DNA of 64,000 nt, from positions 1 to 64,000 of IMG/VR virus record IMGVR_UViG_3300009378_000007, one strand, 5' to 3'. Numbering within the stretch: position 1 is the stretch's first letter; the number at the start of each line of letters is the position of its first letter. Of the stretch, positions 57,489-64,000 are shown piece by piece. The notes under the pieces are model-generated. The model saw only the letters and a program-made list of their open reading frames with translations. It was not told the origin of the DNA and did no database searches. Both the position numbers and the translations under genes were made by a program. The stretch is from a virus.

Positions 57489-57881
57489 TTAGCAGGAGGG
57501 CGCCATGAGAGGCATGAGAACATACTTGGAGCGGCTGGTTGACGAGAAACAGGGCCTTGACCCAGAGATGATGCTGGAGATCGAGGTAGACTGTACCTTG
57601 ATGCGGTCGTTGGACCCGTCAAAAAGTCCACACCGTCCTATCAACCCTGCAGAGTTTGTCGAGAGACCACCATAGGCGACCCCATCATAATGATTGGGCG
57701 AGCTGTCTTTGACCTCCCCAGAGGAACCGTTCCAGGACATCTCCTCCATCCTGTAATAGGCGACAAGACCAGACCACACACCGGCAGTCTTTAGTTGGCT
57801 GTGCCCATCCACCACCTCAATCTTGTTTGGGTCGTAGGTGTAGTTGTCAGGCAGCGTGTATGGTATGACAAGATTGGGCAT
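57489..57881 (-). pseudogene. Truncated LamG/concanavalin-like virion protein
   Basis: Starts MPNLVIPYTLPDNYTYDPN (AAGGA upstream). GLVAYYRMEEMSWNGSSGEV, DSSPNHYDGVAYGG and LFDGSNDRIKV match the beginning of LamG-like domains of phage structural proteins. After about residue 100 the sequence loses all resemblance and reads antisense to the small + gene. A full LamG domain needs about 80 more residues, so this is a truncated copy. Confidence 0.65.
57505..57675 (+). CDS. Small early-type protein
   Basis: 56 residues, MRGMRTYLERLVDEKQGLDP onward, with AGGAGGG upstream and a sigma-70-type promoter. Its 3' half is antisense to a credible LamG-like coding stretch, so the natural gene may be truncated near 57590 and the rest read through a junction. 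Confidence 0.55.
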   Translation: MRGMRTYLERLVDEKQGLDPEMMLEIEVDCTLMRSLDPSKSPHRPINPAEFVERPP

Positions 57882-57890
57882 CTTAAGTCC

Positions 57891-58328
57891 TTATTTCGTA
57901 AACATAGAGACAGGAAATCTCCTGACTACGACAGCCTTCTGTTTAACAGGATCACCCCAAGGGGTTTTGTTTTTATCCCCTCGTCGGGGTTGGAACCAAT
58001 AAATATAGTTAGTTCCGTCAAAGGATATCCTCTTTCCTTCCACTCGTGGATTACAAACATCGAGGCAAGGACCTCCATAACAGTCAAAAATAATACCGGT
58101 TTTACTACGTGTAATGATAGAATGGGAAATAAAATTTCCACGCTTAGTTCCACCTAATAACACTACTTCGTCAGCGGCTTGCACTTCCGGGTGGTGTAAA
58201 CTTATCCCTGTGCGTGAATGGCAGGTCCCTCCTTCTTTACCCAAGCGGTCCCTTTTATAGGCTTTTCGTATTACATCGAGCACACCCTTAATAGTGCCTA
58301 TACTACCAAGCACACGAAGCTCTTTCAT
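57891..58328 (-). CDS. Hypothetical protein
   Basis: 145 residues. GGTCHSRTGISLHHPEVQAA then VVLLGGTKRGNFISHSII and GIIFDCYGGPC suggest a compact fold with Cys and His that could be catalytic, but no family is certain. Starts in overlap with the M15 gene stop. Its position before the LamG remnant suggests a virion or lysis role. Confidence 0.55.
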   Translation of the reverse strand: MKELRVLGSIGTIKGVLDVIRKAYKRDRLGKEGGTCHSRTGISLHHPEVQAADEVVLLGGTKRGNFISHSIITRSKTGIIFDCYGGPCLDVCNPRVEGKRISFDGTNYIYWFQPRRGDKNKTPWGDPVKQKAVVVRRFPVSMFTK

Positions 58329-58933
58329 GTGCCGTAACTCAGGGCTTCCTCGACGGAACGCGGGCTGTTCTTAACCCAACCACCAAGGGCTGTTAATTTT
58401 TGCCGACCTACAGACCCTGGCACAGATGACACGTGAATCCATCCAGGTTGACCAGGACCCGACCCAAACTCATGGATCACCTGATCAATCCGCAAACGTT
58501 CCCGGTTCAAGACCAGGTAAGCCCACAGGTAGAAGTTGGAACCTACATCTTGCCGTATTCCTGCCCCTGTAAGGTCCTGTACGCGCCTTTCGATATGTTG
58601 ACGCAGCCTTAACACTCCTGGCTCTTTGGAAGCAAGGAAGGACCTTGGAAGGACCAGGTCGGCGGCTTGCCCTTTCAGGTGTTGGGATGTCGGTTCGGAG
58701 CCTACTTTCTCGTTTAAGGAAGGGCACCGCCACCCACTGCTCACCATGATCGGAAACCCGATCTCTGTACGCGCAACCTGAATGCAGTGGGTTACCAGAT
58801 TTTGTAGACACCCGACCACGCATTCAGGAGGGTTCATCTGCTCCTTCCAAATATCCGGGTGTCGCTGGGCTATCTGGGAATCCAGTAACTCAAGAAGGGT
58901 AAAATTGGGTCCTAGCTTTATACCAAGGTCCAT
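58325..58933 (-). CDS. M15-family peptidase (second endolysin-type gene)
   Basis: 202 residues. FPIMVSSGWRCPSLNEKVGS, then SQHLKGQAADLVLP (His and Asp ligands, about 83-96) and GWIHVSSVPG (final zinc His) match peptidase M15_3. It cleaves cell-wall peptides. It sits directly below the holin cluster, as expected for a lysin. A possible division of labour is cell exit here and virion-associated or alternative lysis for the 54587 gene. AGGAGCCGA before the ATG. Confidence 0.85.
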   Translation of the reverse strand: MDLGIKLGPNFTLLELLDSQIAQRHPDIWKEQMNPPECVVGCLQNLVTHCIQVARTEIGFPIMVSSGWRCPSLNEKVGSEPTSQHLKGQAADLVLPRSFLASKEPGVLRLRQHIERRVQDLTGAGIRQDVGSNFYLWAYLVLNRERLRIDQVIHEFGSGPGQPGWIHVSSVPGSVGRQKLTALGGWVKNSPRSVEEALSYGT

Positions 58934-58942
58934 TGTCGGCTC

Positions 58943-59533
58943 CTACCAGTTGAACCAGCTCTTGTCGTCATCCTCTCCCTCAGCCTCTTTTTGCTGGCGC
59001 TGAGCTTGAGCAATCTGGACCTTGGCTTGGGCTTCTTCCACACGGGTACGCATTTCTTCTCGTGCGACTTTGGCTTGACCATCCTTGTACGTCTGGATGC
59101 CTTGCATCAACGCACGACCACCAAACCAGAAACCAAACACGATCTCAAAGATCGACCATAGCTTGGGTGGGATGGCTTCCATGTTGGCTTTTAATGTGGG
59201 TCCGTCAACCCAACCAAACATGACACAGGTGATGATAACAAGGGCCCAGTAGGTAACGGCAGGACGTACAGAGGCGCGGATAAACTGGACCACAGGATGC
59301 ATGTCCTCTGCTTTTCCTTCATAGTCCAGGACAAACTTGCGGAAGTCACTGTCTGGTTTCCGCATCTCCTCCAGAAACCGAAACTCAATGTCTGCTGCCA
59401 GCTGTTCTTTGGCCAGCTCAAACTCTTGTCGGGTGACCTCCTTCTTTTGTTCCCCCTCTTTAAACCGGAAGAAACCATCTACACCTGACTTGATAATACT
59501 GGGGATGAATCCCAAGAGAGCAGGAAGAGCCAT
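58943..59533 (-). CDS. Three-helix holin family membrane protein
   Basis: 196 residues. VVQFIRASVRPAVTYWALVI, TCVMFGWVD and LWSIFEIVFGFWFGGRALM resemble the 3TM holins first described in gene-transfer-agent release. A charged N-terminal helix and a long Gln/Lys-rich coiled-coil C-terminus flank them. GAGGA precedes the ATG. Probably controls the lysin export time. Confidence 0.75.
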   Translation of the reverse strand: MALPALLGFIPSIIKSGVDGFFRFKEGEQKKEVTRQEFELAKEQLAADIEFRFLEEMRKPDSDFRKFVLDYEGKAEDMHPVVQFIRASVRPAVTYWALVIITCVMFGWVDGPTLKANMEAIPPKLWSIFEIVFGFWFGGRALMQGIQTYKDGQAKVAREEMRTRVEEAQAKVQIAQAQRQQKEAEGEDDDKSWFNW

Positions 59534-59542
59534 AGTAATCCT

Positions 59543-59803
59543 CTAACCCAGCCAGGAAAGCCACCATGGACTGGTGCCCTTCCCCTGAAAGTAAAGAAAT
59601 AATGATCGAGTGCCCAAGTGTGATCCGATTGCCACCAAGAACACTATGGTGTTCACCGGCAATTTCAAGGCCGTGCCTCCCAGGTAAATAAGCAACCCAA
59701 AAATACCTGACACCATCAGGTCACAACACGTTGCAAACGTGCGCTCTTGAAATAAGCTTTTACGGTGTCCCCACTCGTTGGTCACAACCATACCACTATT
59801 CAT
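59543..59803 (-). CDS. LydA-like holin family protein
   Basis: 86 residues from the ATG eight bases after GAGGAG. SGIFGLLIYLGGTALKLPVN and VFLVAIGSHLGTRSLFLYF give two to three helices with a GSHLGTR end similar to the GHMGTR of LydA-type holins and to the gene at 60505. Confidence 0.65.
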   Translation of the reverse strand: MNSGMVVTNEWGHRKSLFQERTFATCCDLMVSGIFGLLIYLGGTALKLPVNTIVFLVAIGSHLGTRSLFLYFQGKGTSPWWLSWLG

Positions 59804-59832
59804 CTCGTGCACTCCTCACATAACTCGGAGGT

Positions 59833-60508
59833 CTAGCCTCCACCAAACCCTGTACCTAGGGTACTCGAACCGAAAATTTTGAAACCATGGACTGTTATAA
59901 AAAAGCTTTCAAGGTTGGAAAGATCATCACTAACACGTGATACGATACGATCACTACTCCCCTTAACCAATCGGATACCCCAGGCATTATGGACCCTACC
60001 CTATAGGGATGGTATGCGCGTTCTTTTGGTTCTGGTAACCTATCAACTCAAAGGCAGTACCTCCGTCACCATAGGGATCATTAGCACCTGTTTGTACAAT
60101 GATTTCCCCACTGGTTTTGGCCCCACTTACAATAGGCCCCTCTTGACCACCTTTTTGGACAAAGAAATCCCACCCATTCACGATTGAACCGGCAGGGATA
60201 GACCCAAACCGGTTGTGTCGAACGTCATCGTCCACAATAACGATGCCTATGTGCATGATGGAGATCGTGAAGTCAGAGTTGGCTTCGAGATAAAATAAAG
60301 AAGGTATAGAGGAACCATTGACAGCCATGTTCTGGCTACCGCTGTCGGTTCCGTCAGAACTCAATAGAGCAGTGTAATGCTGAATCGGAAGAACGACTCC
60401 TGGTTCAGCGTTTGGGTCTGGATCCCCACCCCTTGGAATAACTTGTCCTGCGTTCTCACCCCCGGGCCAGCCAGGTGGAAGGGTCCATAAAGCGGTTTGC
60501 TTTCTCAT
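59833..60508 (-). CDS. Virion-like hypothetical protein, +1 break near its 3' end
   Basis: Starts MRKQTALWTLPPGWPGGENA (AAGGAAA upstream), with strand-rich sequence such as FTISIMHIGIVIVDDDVRHN. The direct frame ends at 59996 after TIPIG. Skipping one G of a GGG run (plus C at 59999-60001) continues RVHNAWGIRLVKGSSDRIVS and FFITVHGFKIFGSS to a stop at 59833. About 224 residues if corrected. A tail or decoration protein is possible. Confidence 0.6.
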
Positions 60509-60876
60509 TTAGGCTTTCCTTCTTCAGGGACAGGACATTCCTTGGGGTCTACGCCAACAGCACTTGTAACCTTTGATGTAAGCAGGCGTTCTGCCAGAGA
60601 TAACCAACGAGCACCCATGTGTCCCGACATAGCTACAACAATGGCAGTCCAATGTGGGGATAGTTCAAATTCTTTACAACCCCAGAAACCAACCATACCG
60701 GCCAAGGCAGAAGACAGAATGCTATGTAAGAACGCAAAGAAGAAGCCGACCTTGGATAAGGAACTCGAATACCCCTTATCCAAGTACCTTCTAAGGAAGC
60801 TATTAACTCCTCCAAGAATGGCCAGTACCAGAACCCACCCAAGGCCCTGAAACTGTTCGATTACTGAAAAATCCAT
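60505..60876 (-). CDS. LydA-like holin
   Basis: 123 residues. GWVLVLAILGGVNSFLRRYL, then SILSSALAGMVGFWGCKEF and IVVAMSGHMGARWLSLAERL follow the LydA (Phage_holin_3_3) pattern with three helices. GAGGTGG upstream. Together with 59543 and 58943 it makes three holin-type genes in 2 kb, so one may be an antiholin. Confidence 0.75.
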   Translation of the reverse strand: MDFSVIEQFQGLGWVLVLAILGGVNSFLRRYLDKGYSSSLSKVGFFFAFLHSILSSALAGMVGFWGCKEFELSPHWTAIVVAMSGHMGARWLSLAERLLTSKVTSAVGVDPKECPVPEEGKPK

Positions 60877-60929
60877 GAATGTTCCACCTCATAGTCATTG
60901 TGTTATCCACCACTTAAATAAAATTAGTG

Positions 60930-60962
60930 AAAAAACAAGGGGCGGGGTAACTCGCCCCTTGT
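60930..60962 (-). terminator. Strong rho-independent terminator after the fibre gene
   Basis: Minus strand: ACAAGGGGCG, eight-base loop, CGCCCCTTGT, then T6. Ten perfect pairs. Confidence 0.9.
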
Positions 60963-60994
60963 GTGGTCGAACATACGACATGTGGAAAGGTGGG

Positions 60995-63889
60995 TTATCC
61001 TGCAACAATCGGTTGGTTCCGACTGACCTCCACCCAGGCACTGAGATTGGCAACATACATCAAGGTGATCATCACACCATACTTCAGGAGGATGTTACCT
61101 TGTAAGATCAAGCCAGCCCCGTTGGTAAGCTTCACATAGTTGGTGTCATTGGTTCCGAGGACTTTCACCTCCTGACCTCCAACACCAGCCACGATCTGGG
61201 CAGTACCGCTCAACGTAACCTCACCACCTGCAGAATGTACCTGCATAATGGCTTTGTTGGCTGTGATCTGACCACCACTGGACATTGTGGTGTCGTTACT
61301 TTCCGTCAACCCAACGGTGTCCAGACCCATATTGGTACGGGCGGTAGGAGCATCGTTCAGGTCACTCAGGTTATTGGCAATCGCCAGCTGGGCATCGTCC
61401 GTGACCGACCCCAAACTCACTTGAGCTTTGGTTACCCCGTGAGGGTTGCCAGAGTCAGAAGTATGTGAAGTCAGGTCCGCGGCATCGGCTTTGGCACCGA
61501 CTTCACTGTTGATCTTCTGGGCCGACCAACCTTCGTTGTTGGCAGTTCCGGTGTCATTGAGGATAAAGTGGACGGCGGAGTTACCCGTGTGAGAATCCAC
61601 TTCTGCCTGACTATAGACCGACAAGTTGGTCCGAGCGGTGGCATCGTTCACCAGGTCACTCAGGTTATTGGCAGCTTGCAACTGCAGGGCGTTGACAACG
61701 TTACCGAGACCAACGTCAGAAGCAACCAAAGTAACAGGACCGGTCTTACCCGCAACCGAAGTCACGTTGGCCGTGTTATCCATCTTGTCCCAGGTAGTGC
61801 CGTTGGAGATCAGCATGTCACCGGCAACCCAGTCAGTCACACCATCAACGTCAGTGGAACCTCCTGTGGTTACAACATAGTAATGACCTTTGTTACCTGA
61901 GGCAGCGGCAGGGATCGTCGGCGTGTTGGTGTTGGCGTTCCACCCGCTTTGGTATTCGACCTGACCCAAGACACTAGCATCGAGTCGGCTATTGGGGACG
62001 AGTCCCCCAACCAGTTCACACACCCCGTTGTCTGCGCCCTTTTCAGAGGCATCCAACTTGAGCCCGAATTCCGTGGTCAGCTTGCTGCTTGACCAAGCTT
62101 CATTGGCCGCCGAATTCCCATCATCGATGACGAAGTGGAGCGCCGCGTTGGTGGTATGCGTGGTAAGGTCGGAAGTTGAGGCGGCCCCGATGTTACTCCG
62201 AGCATTCGTGATGTTGGTCACGTCACTCAGATTATTGGCAGCCACCAGTTGAAGAGCATCTGCCACGCTTCCAAGACCTACCTGAGCCTTGGTAACGCTG
62301 TGTGGATTGGCAGCGTCCCCTTCATGAGATGACAAGTCAGAGGCAGTGGCAAGCCCGGCTTCTGCCGGAGTCATGTTGTTCCACTGGCCACCCGACAGAT
62401 TGTAGGCCATCACTTCCAGGTTTCCAACGTTGGTGATCGTCACGTTGGTGTTGTCTTCAACGGCATGGGTGTGCGCGCCACTGGAATAACCACTCAGCAT
62501 ATCCACGATTTTGGCCGCTGTCCAGATCACAGCGTTCGTAGACAAGCTATCGTTCACAGGGAAGTGAATGTCAGAATCCCCTGTATGGGTATCCAGAGAG
62601 GTCTGGTCGGCCTTTAGGCCAAGAGAGGTATCAAGCTCAGCCGTTGAATAAACCTCGAGGTTGGTCCTTGCAGTGCCGATGTTGTCGAAGGTGTTATTGC
62701 AGACCCGGCTATCAATCAACCGGCTGTCGTTGTCCAACACGATGGGCTGCAAACTTCCACTGATACCGCATTGGAAGTTACCTGCCGCCTCAACCCAAAG
62801 CATGGCTGCATCAAGTTCATCACCACGTTCGACTTCAAAACCAGCATTCTGTGAAGGAATGCCCACATGGTCAGCGTTGAGACGGTAGATGTTATCACTG
62901 ATATCCAACTCAGTGGTGTTGACAGTTGTGGTGGTACCGTTGACAGTGAAGTTTCCGGTTACAACGACATTACCGCTGAAGTTACCATCAACAGCGCCGA
63001 CGTTACCAGAGGTAAGAGTCAAACCACCTGACCCAATTTCCATCCCTTTGACAACCACAGTGGCGTCAGCTGCAACACCGTCCGCGTCAAAGCGAATCTT
63101 GTTGGTCGCAAGGTCCAACACCATTTCGTACACCACCCCACCGACAGTCTTCAACTGATAGGTCGGATTAATGGTAACGTCACCTCCGCCTGGATCATAG
63201 GTAAAGGGAATGGCGGTATACTGAGAGGCCTGGGATAACGGCGTTTCGCTCAAGTCCGTTGGTGCGGCGGGAGGACTCACGATCAAACCAGTGGCGTTCA
63301 GTATTACCTCGTCACCGATGTGGACCGAACCAGGACCAACGTAGATGTCACGCACCCGGTTACCGGATGTACCGATATCCCAGGTAATGTCATCGGTTGG
63401 TACCAGATGAGCAGAAAAGTTGATTGTGTCGCCGGTATTCGACTGTAACGTGTCGAAGTAAGCAACGCTGGCTTTCATGCTTGGCGCCAGCAGTTCCGTG
63501 TTGACGAACACCACCACTTTACCAGCCATAGACTCCGTCAGCTCAATGGCGAAGCTGTTAGAGGTAATGCTGGCGTTGTCGATCGGCACGTCCATGACAT
63601 TCCCATTGGAGTCATAAACGTGGTAACCGAAGTCGGTGCTGTCCAGGTTATGTGTGATGGTCCAGGTTGTGGCAGAAACAGCCTGTGTATGAACATAGCT
63701 GTCTTTGGCATTGGTCAGGGGAAACCACATCTCCACGCCACCAATGGACGTGTAAAGATAAAGGATCTGATTGACGAACGCCATCTGCCCAATGCCTGGG
63801 CTAGTTGGAAAGACGGTATCGCTTTCCCAAGTGATCCGGGTTGATTTCGGAATCGCTTGGTGGGCAAGCATACGTTGCGTGGTACTCAT
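60995..63889 (-). CDS. Tail-fibre-like repeat protein
   Basis: 964 residues, Asn/Thr/Ser/Ala-rich. An N-terminal part (about 1-340) has strands typical of virion-attached fibres (WTITHNLDSTDFGYHVYD, GNFTVNGTTTTVNTTELDIS). From about 400 a unit recurs with LGSVADALQLVAANNLSD, TARTNL.VYS.AE and a TxxSxxHF end. The C-terminus is distinct and may be the receptor-binding tip or a virion-attachment part. Probably a trimeric fibre binding the host surface. AATGGAGG upstream. Confidence 0.8.
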   Translation of the reverse strand: MSTTQRMLAHQAIPKSTRITWESDTVFPTSPGIGQMAFVNQILYLYTSIGGVEMWFPLTNAKDSYVHTQAVSATTWTITHNLDSTDFGYHVYDSNGNVMDVPIDNASITSNSFAIELTESMAGKVVVFVNTELLAPSMKASVAYFDTLQSNTGDTINFSAHLVPTDDITWDIGTSGNRVRDIYVGPGSVHIGDEVILNATGLIVSPPAAPTDLSETPLSQASQYTAIPFTYDPGGGDVTINPTYQLKTVGGVVYEMVLDLATNKIRFDADGVAADATVVVKGMEIGSGGLTLTSGNVGAVDGNFSGNVVVTGNFTVNGTTTTVNTTELDISDNIYRLNADHVGIPSQNAGFEVERGDELDAAMLWVEAAGNFQCGISGSLQPIVLDNDSRLIDSRVCNNTFDNIGTARTNLEVYSTAELDTSLGLKADQTSLDTHTGDSDIHFPVNDSLSTNAVIWTAAKIVDMLSGYSSGAHTHAVEDNTNVTITNVGNLEVMAYNLSGGQWNNMTPAEAGLATASDLSSHEGDAANPHSVTKAQVGLGSVADALQLVAANNLSDVTNITNARSNIGAASTSDLTTHTTNAALHFVIDDGNSAANEAWSSSKLTTEFGLKLDASEKGADNGVCELVGGLVPNSRLDASVLGQVEYQSGWNANTNTPTIPAAASGNKGHYYVVTTGGSTDVDGVTDWVAGDMLISNGTTWDKMDNTANVTSVAGKTGPVTLVASDVGLGNVVNALQLQAANNLSDLVNDATARTNLSVYSQAEVDSHTGNSAVHFILNDTGTANNEGWSAQKINSEVGAKADAADLTSHTSDSGNPHGVTKAQVSLGSVTDDAQLAIANNLSDLNDAPTARTNMGLDTVGLTESNDTTMSSGGQITANKAIMQVHSAGGEVTLSGTAQIVAGVGGQEVKVLGTNDTNYVKLTNGAGLILQGNILLKYGVMITLMYVANLSAWVEVSRNQPIVAG
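61320..62690 (-). repeat. Degenerate repeats in the fibre gene
   Basis: Four diverged coding repeats near 61320-61440, 61560-61740, 62190-62300 and 62560-62690, each with AANNLSD or TARTNL and an A-x-HF (IHF, LHF, VHF) element. At the DNA level CAGGTCACTCAGGTTATTGG is shared almost exactly between copies. Confidence 0.75.
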
Positions 63890-63939
63890 GCGGCACCTCC
63901 ATTATAAACCGGGGGTGCTGACGGTGCTGTGATTCTCAT
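63886..63939 (-). CDS. Mini reading frame coupled to the fibre start
   Basis: 17 residues (MRITAPSAPPVYNGGAA), GGGAG eight bases upstream, ending in an ATGA overlap with the fibre ATG. May be a leader peptide or incidental. Confidence 0.35.
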   Translation of the reverse strand: MRITAPSAPPVYNGGAA

Positions 63940-63951
63940 GTCATGCGCTCC

Positions 63952-64000
63952 CTATCGTTGGGCTGAATGGTCAAATTTACTAGGATCTACTCCTGTTACG
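63952..64000 (-). CDS. 3' end of an upstream gene (partial)
   Basis: The last 15 codons and stop (VTGVDPSKFDHSAQR) of a gene that starts beyond the window. Cannot be identified. Confidence 0.45.
   Translation of the reverse strand, partial: VTGVDPSKFDHSAQR

Noticed and set aside
61320-62690. Regularly spaced repeats that could be a CRISPR array
   Set aside because: Repeats are diverged, coding and irregular in spacing, inside a single fibre gene.

Overview
This window is a stretch of a large tailed double-stranded DNA phage of a Gram-negative-type host. The evidence is a probable portal gene followed by a T4 gp21-like prohead protease, a full recombination and replication set (UvsX/RecA, gp46/gp47-like SbcC/SbcD pair, UvrD-type helicase, clamp loader, primase, single-strand DNA binding protein, DexA- and RecB-type nucleases), a phage sigma factor, a lysis cassette and a tail-fibre-like gene. 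Genes are tightly packed, usually with 1-30 base overlaps (ATGA, TAATG). No tRNA, rRNA or CRISPR array was seen. The host cannot be named from the sequence.

Layout. 1-5.9 kb (+ strand): the C-terminal part of a portal-like protein interrupted by a LAGLIDADG intein, the prohead protease, small membrane proteins and a GAF-GGDEF-EAL protein whose EAL domain is cut off where strand direction flips. 5.9-30.6 kb (- strand): nucleotide metabolism (PyrF, class II ribonucleotide reductase, ThyX, PyrE twice, dCMP deaminase, PurC, hypoxanthine phosphoribosyltransferase) mixed with small accessory genes. These include Acb2-like anti-CBASS and Lar-like anti-restriction proteins, a RelA/SpoT-type HD hydrolase, DapD, RNase HII and a NYN protein. 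30.7-31.9 kb (+): a free-standing homing-endonuclease-like gene. 31.9-56.4 kb (-): QueD-type genes, MazG, helicase, SbcC/SbcD, a dnaX clamp-loader gene fractured by a split intein with an antisense endonuclease remnant between its halves, J-domain protein, UvsX, SSB, sigma factor, a DpdA/Tgt-like transglycosylase, a metallopeptidase, a lysin and a RecB-like nuclease. 56.4-57.7 kb (+): DNA primase and a small gene. 57.5-64 kb (-): truncated LamG gene, second M15 peptidase, three holin-type membrane proteins, virion-like proteins and a repeat-rich fibre.

How it fits together. The phage carries de novo and salvage nucleotide enzymes plus its own replication and recombination machinery. Late transcription probably depends on the encoded sigma factor acting at a repeated TGTAAATA element that resembles the T4 late promoter TATAAATA. 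A second recurring element, AGGAGCCGA just before start codons, looks like an extended ribosome-binding site. Host signalling and defence appear to be targeted through c-di-GMP, (p)ppGpp and cyclic oligonucleotide sequestration.

Caution. At least eight genes contain a +1 or -1 break, usually at a short homopolymer, where a convincing protein continues in another frame. Sequence-level indel errors are the simplest explanation, so frames at these sites should be confirmed from reads.
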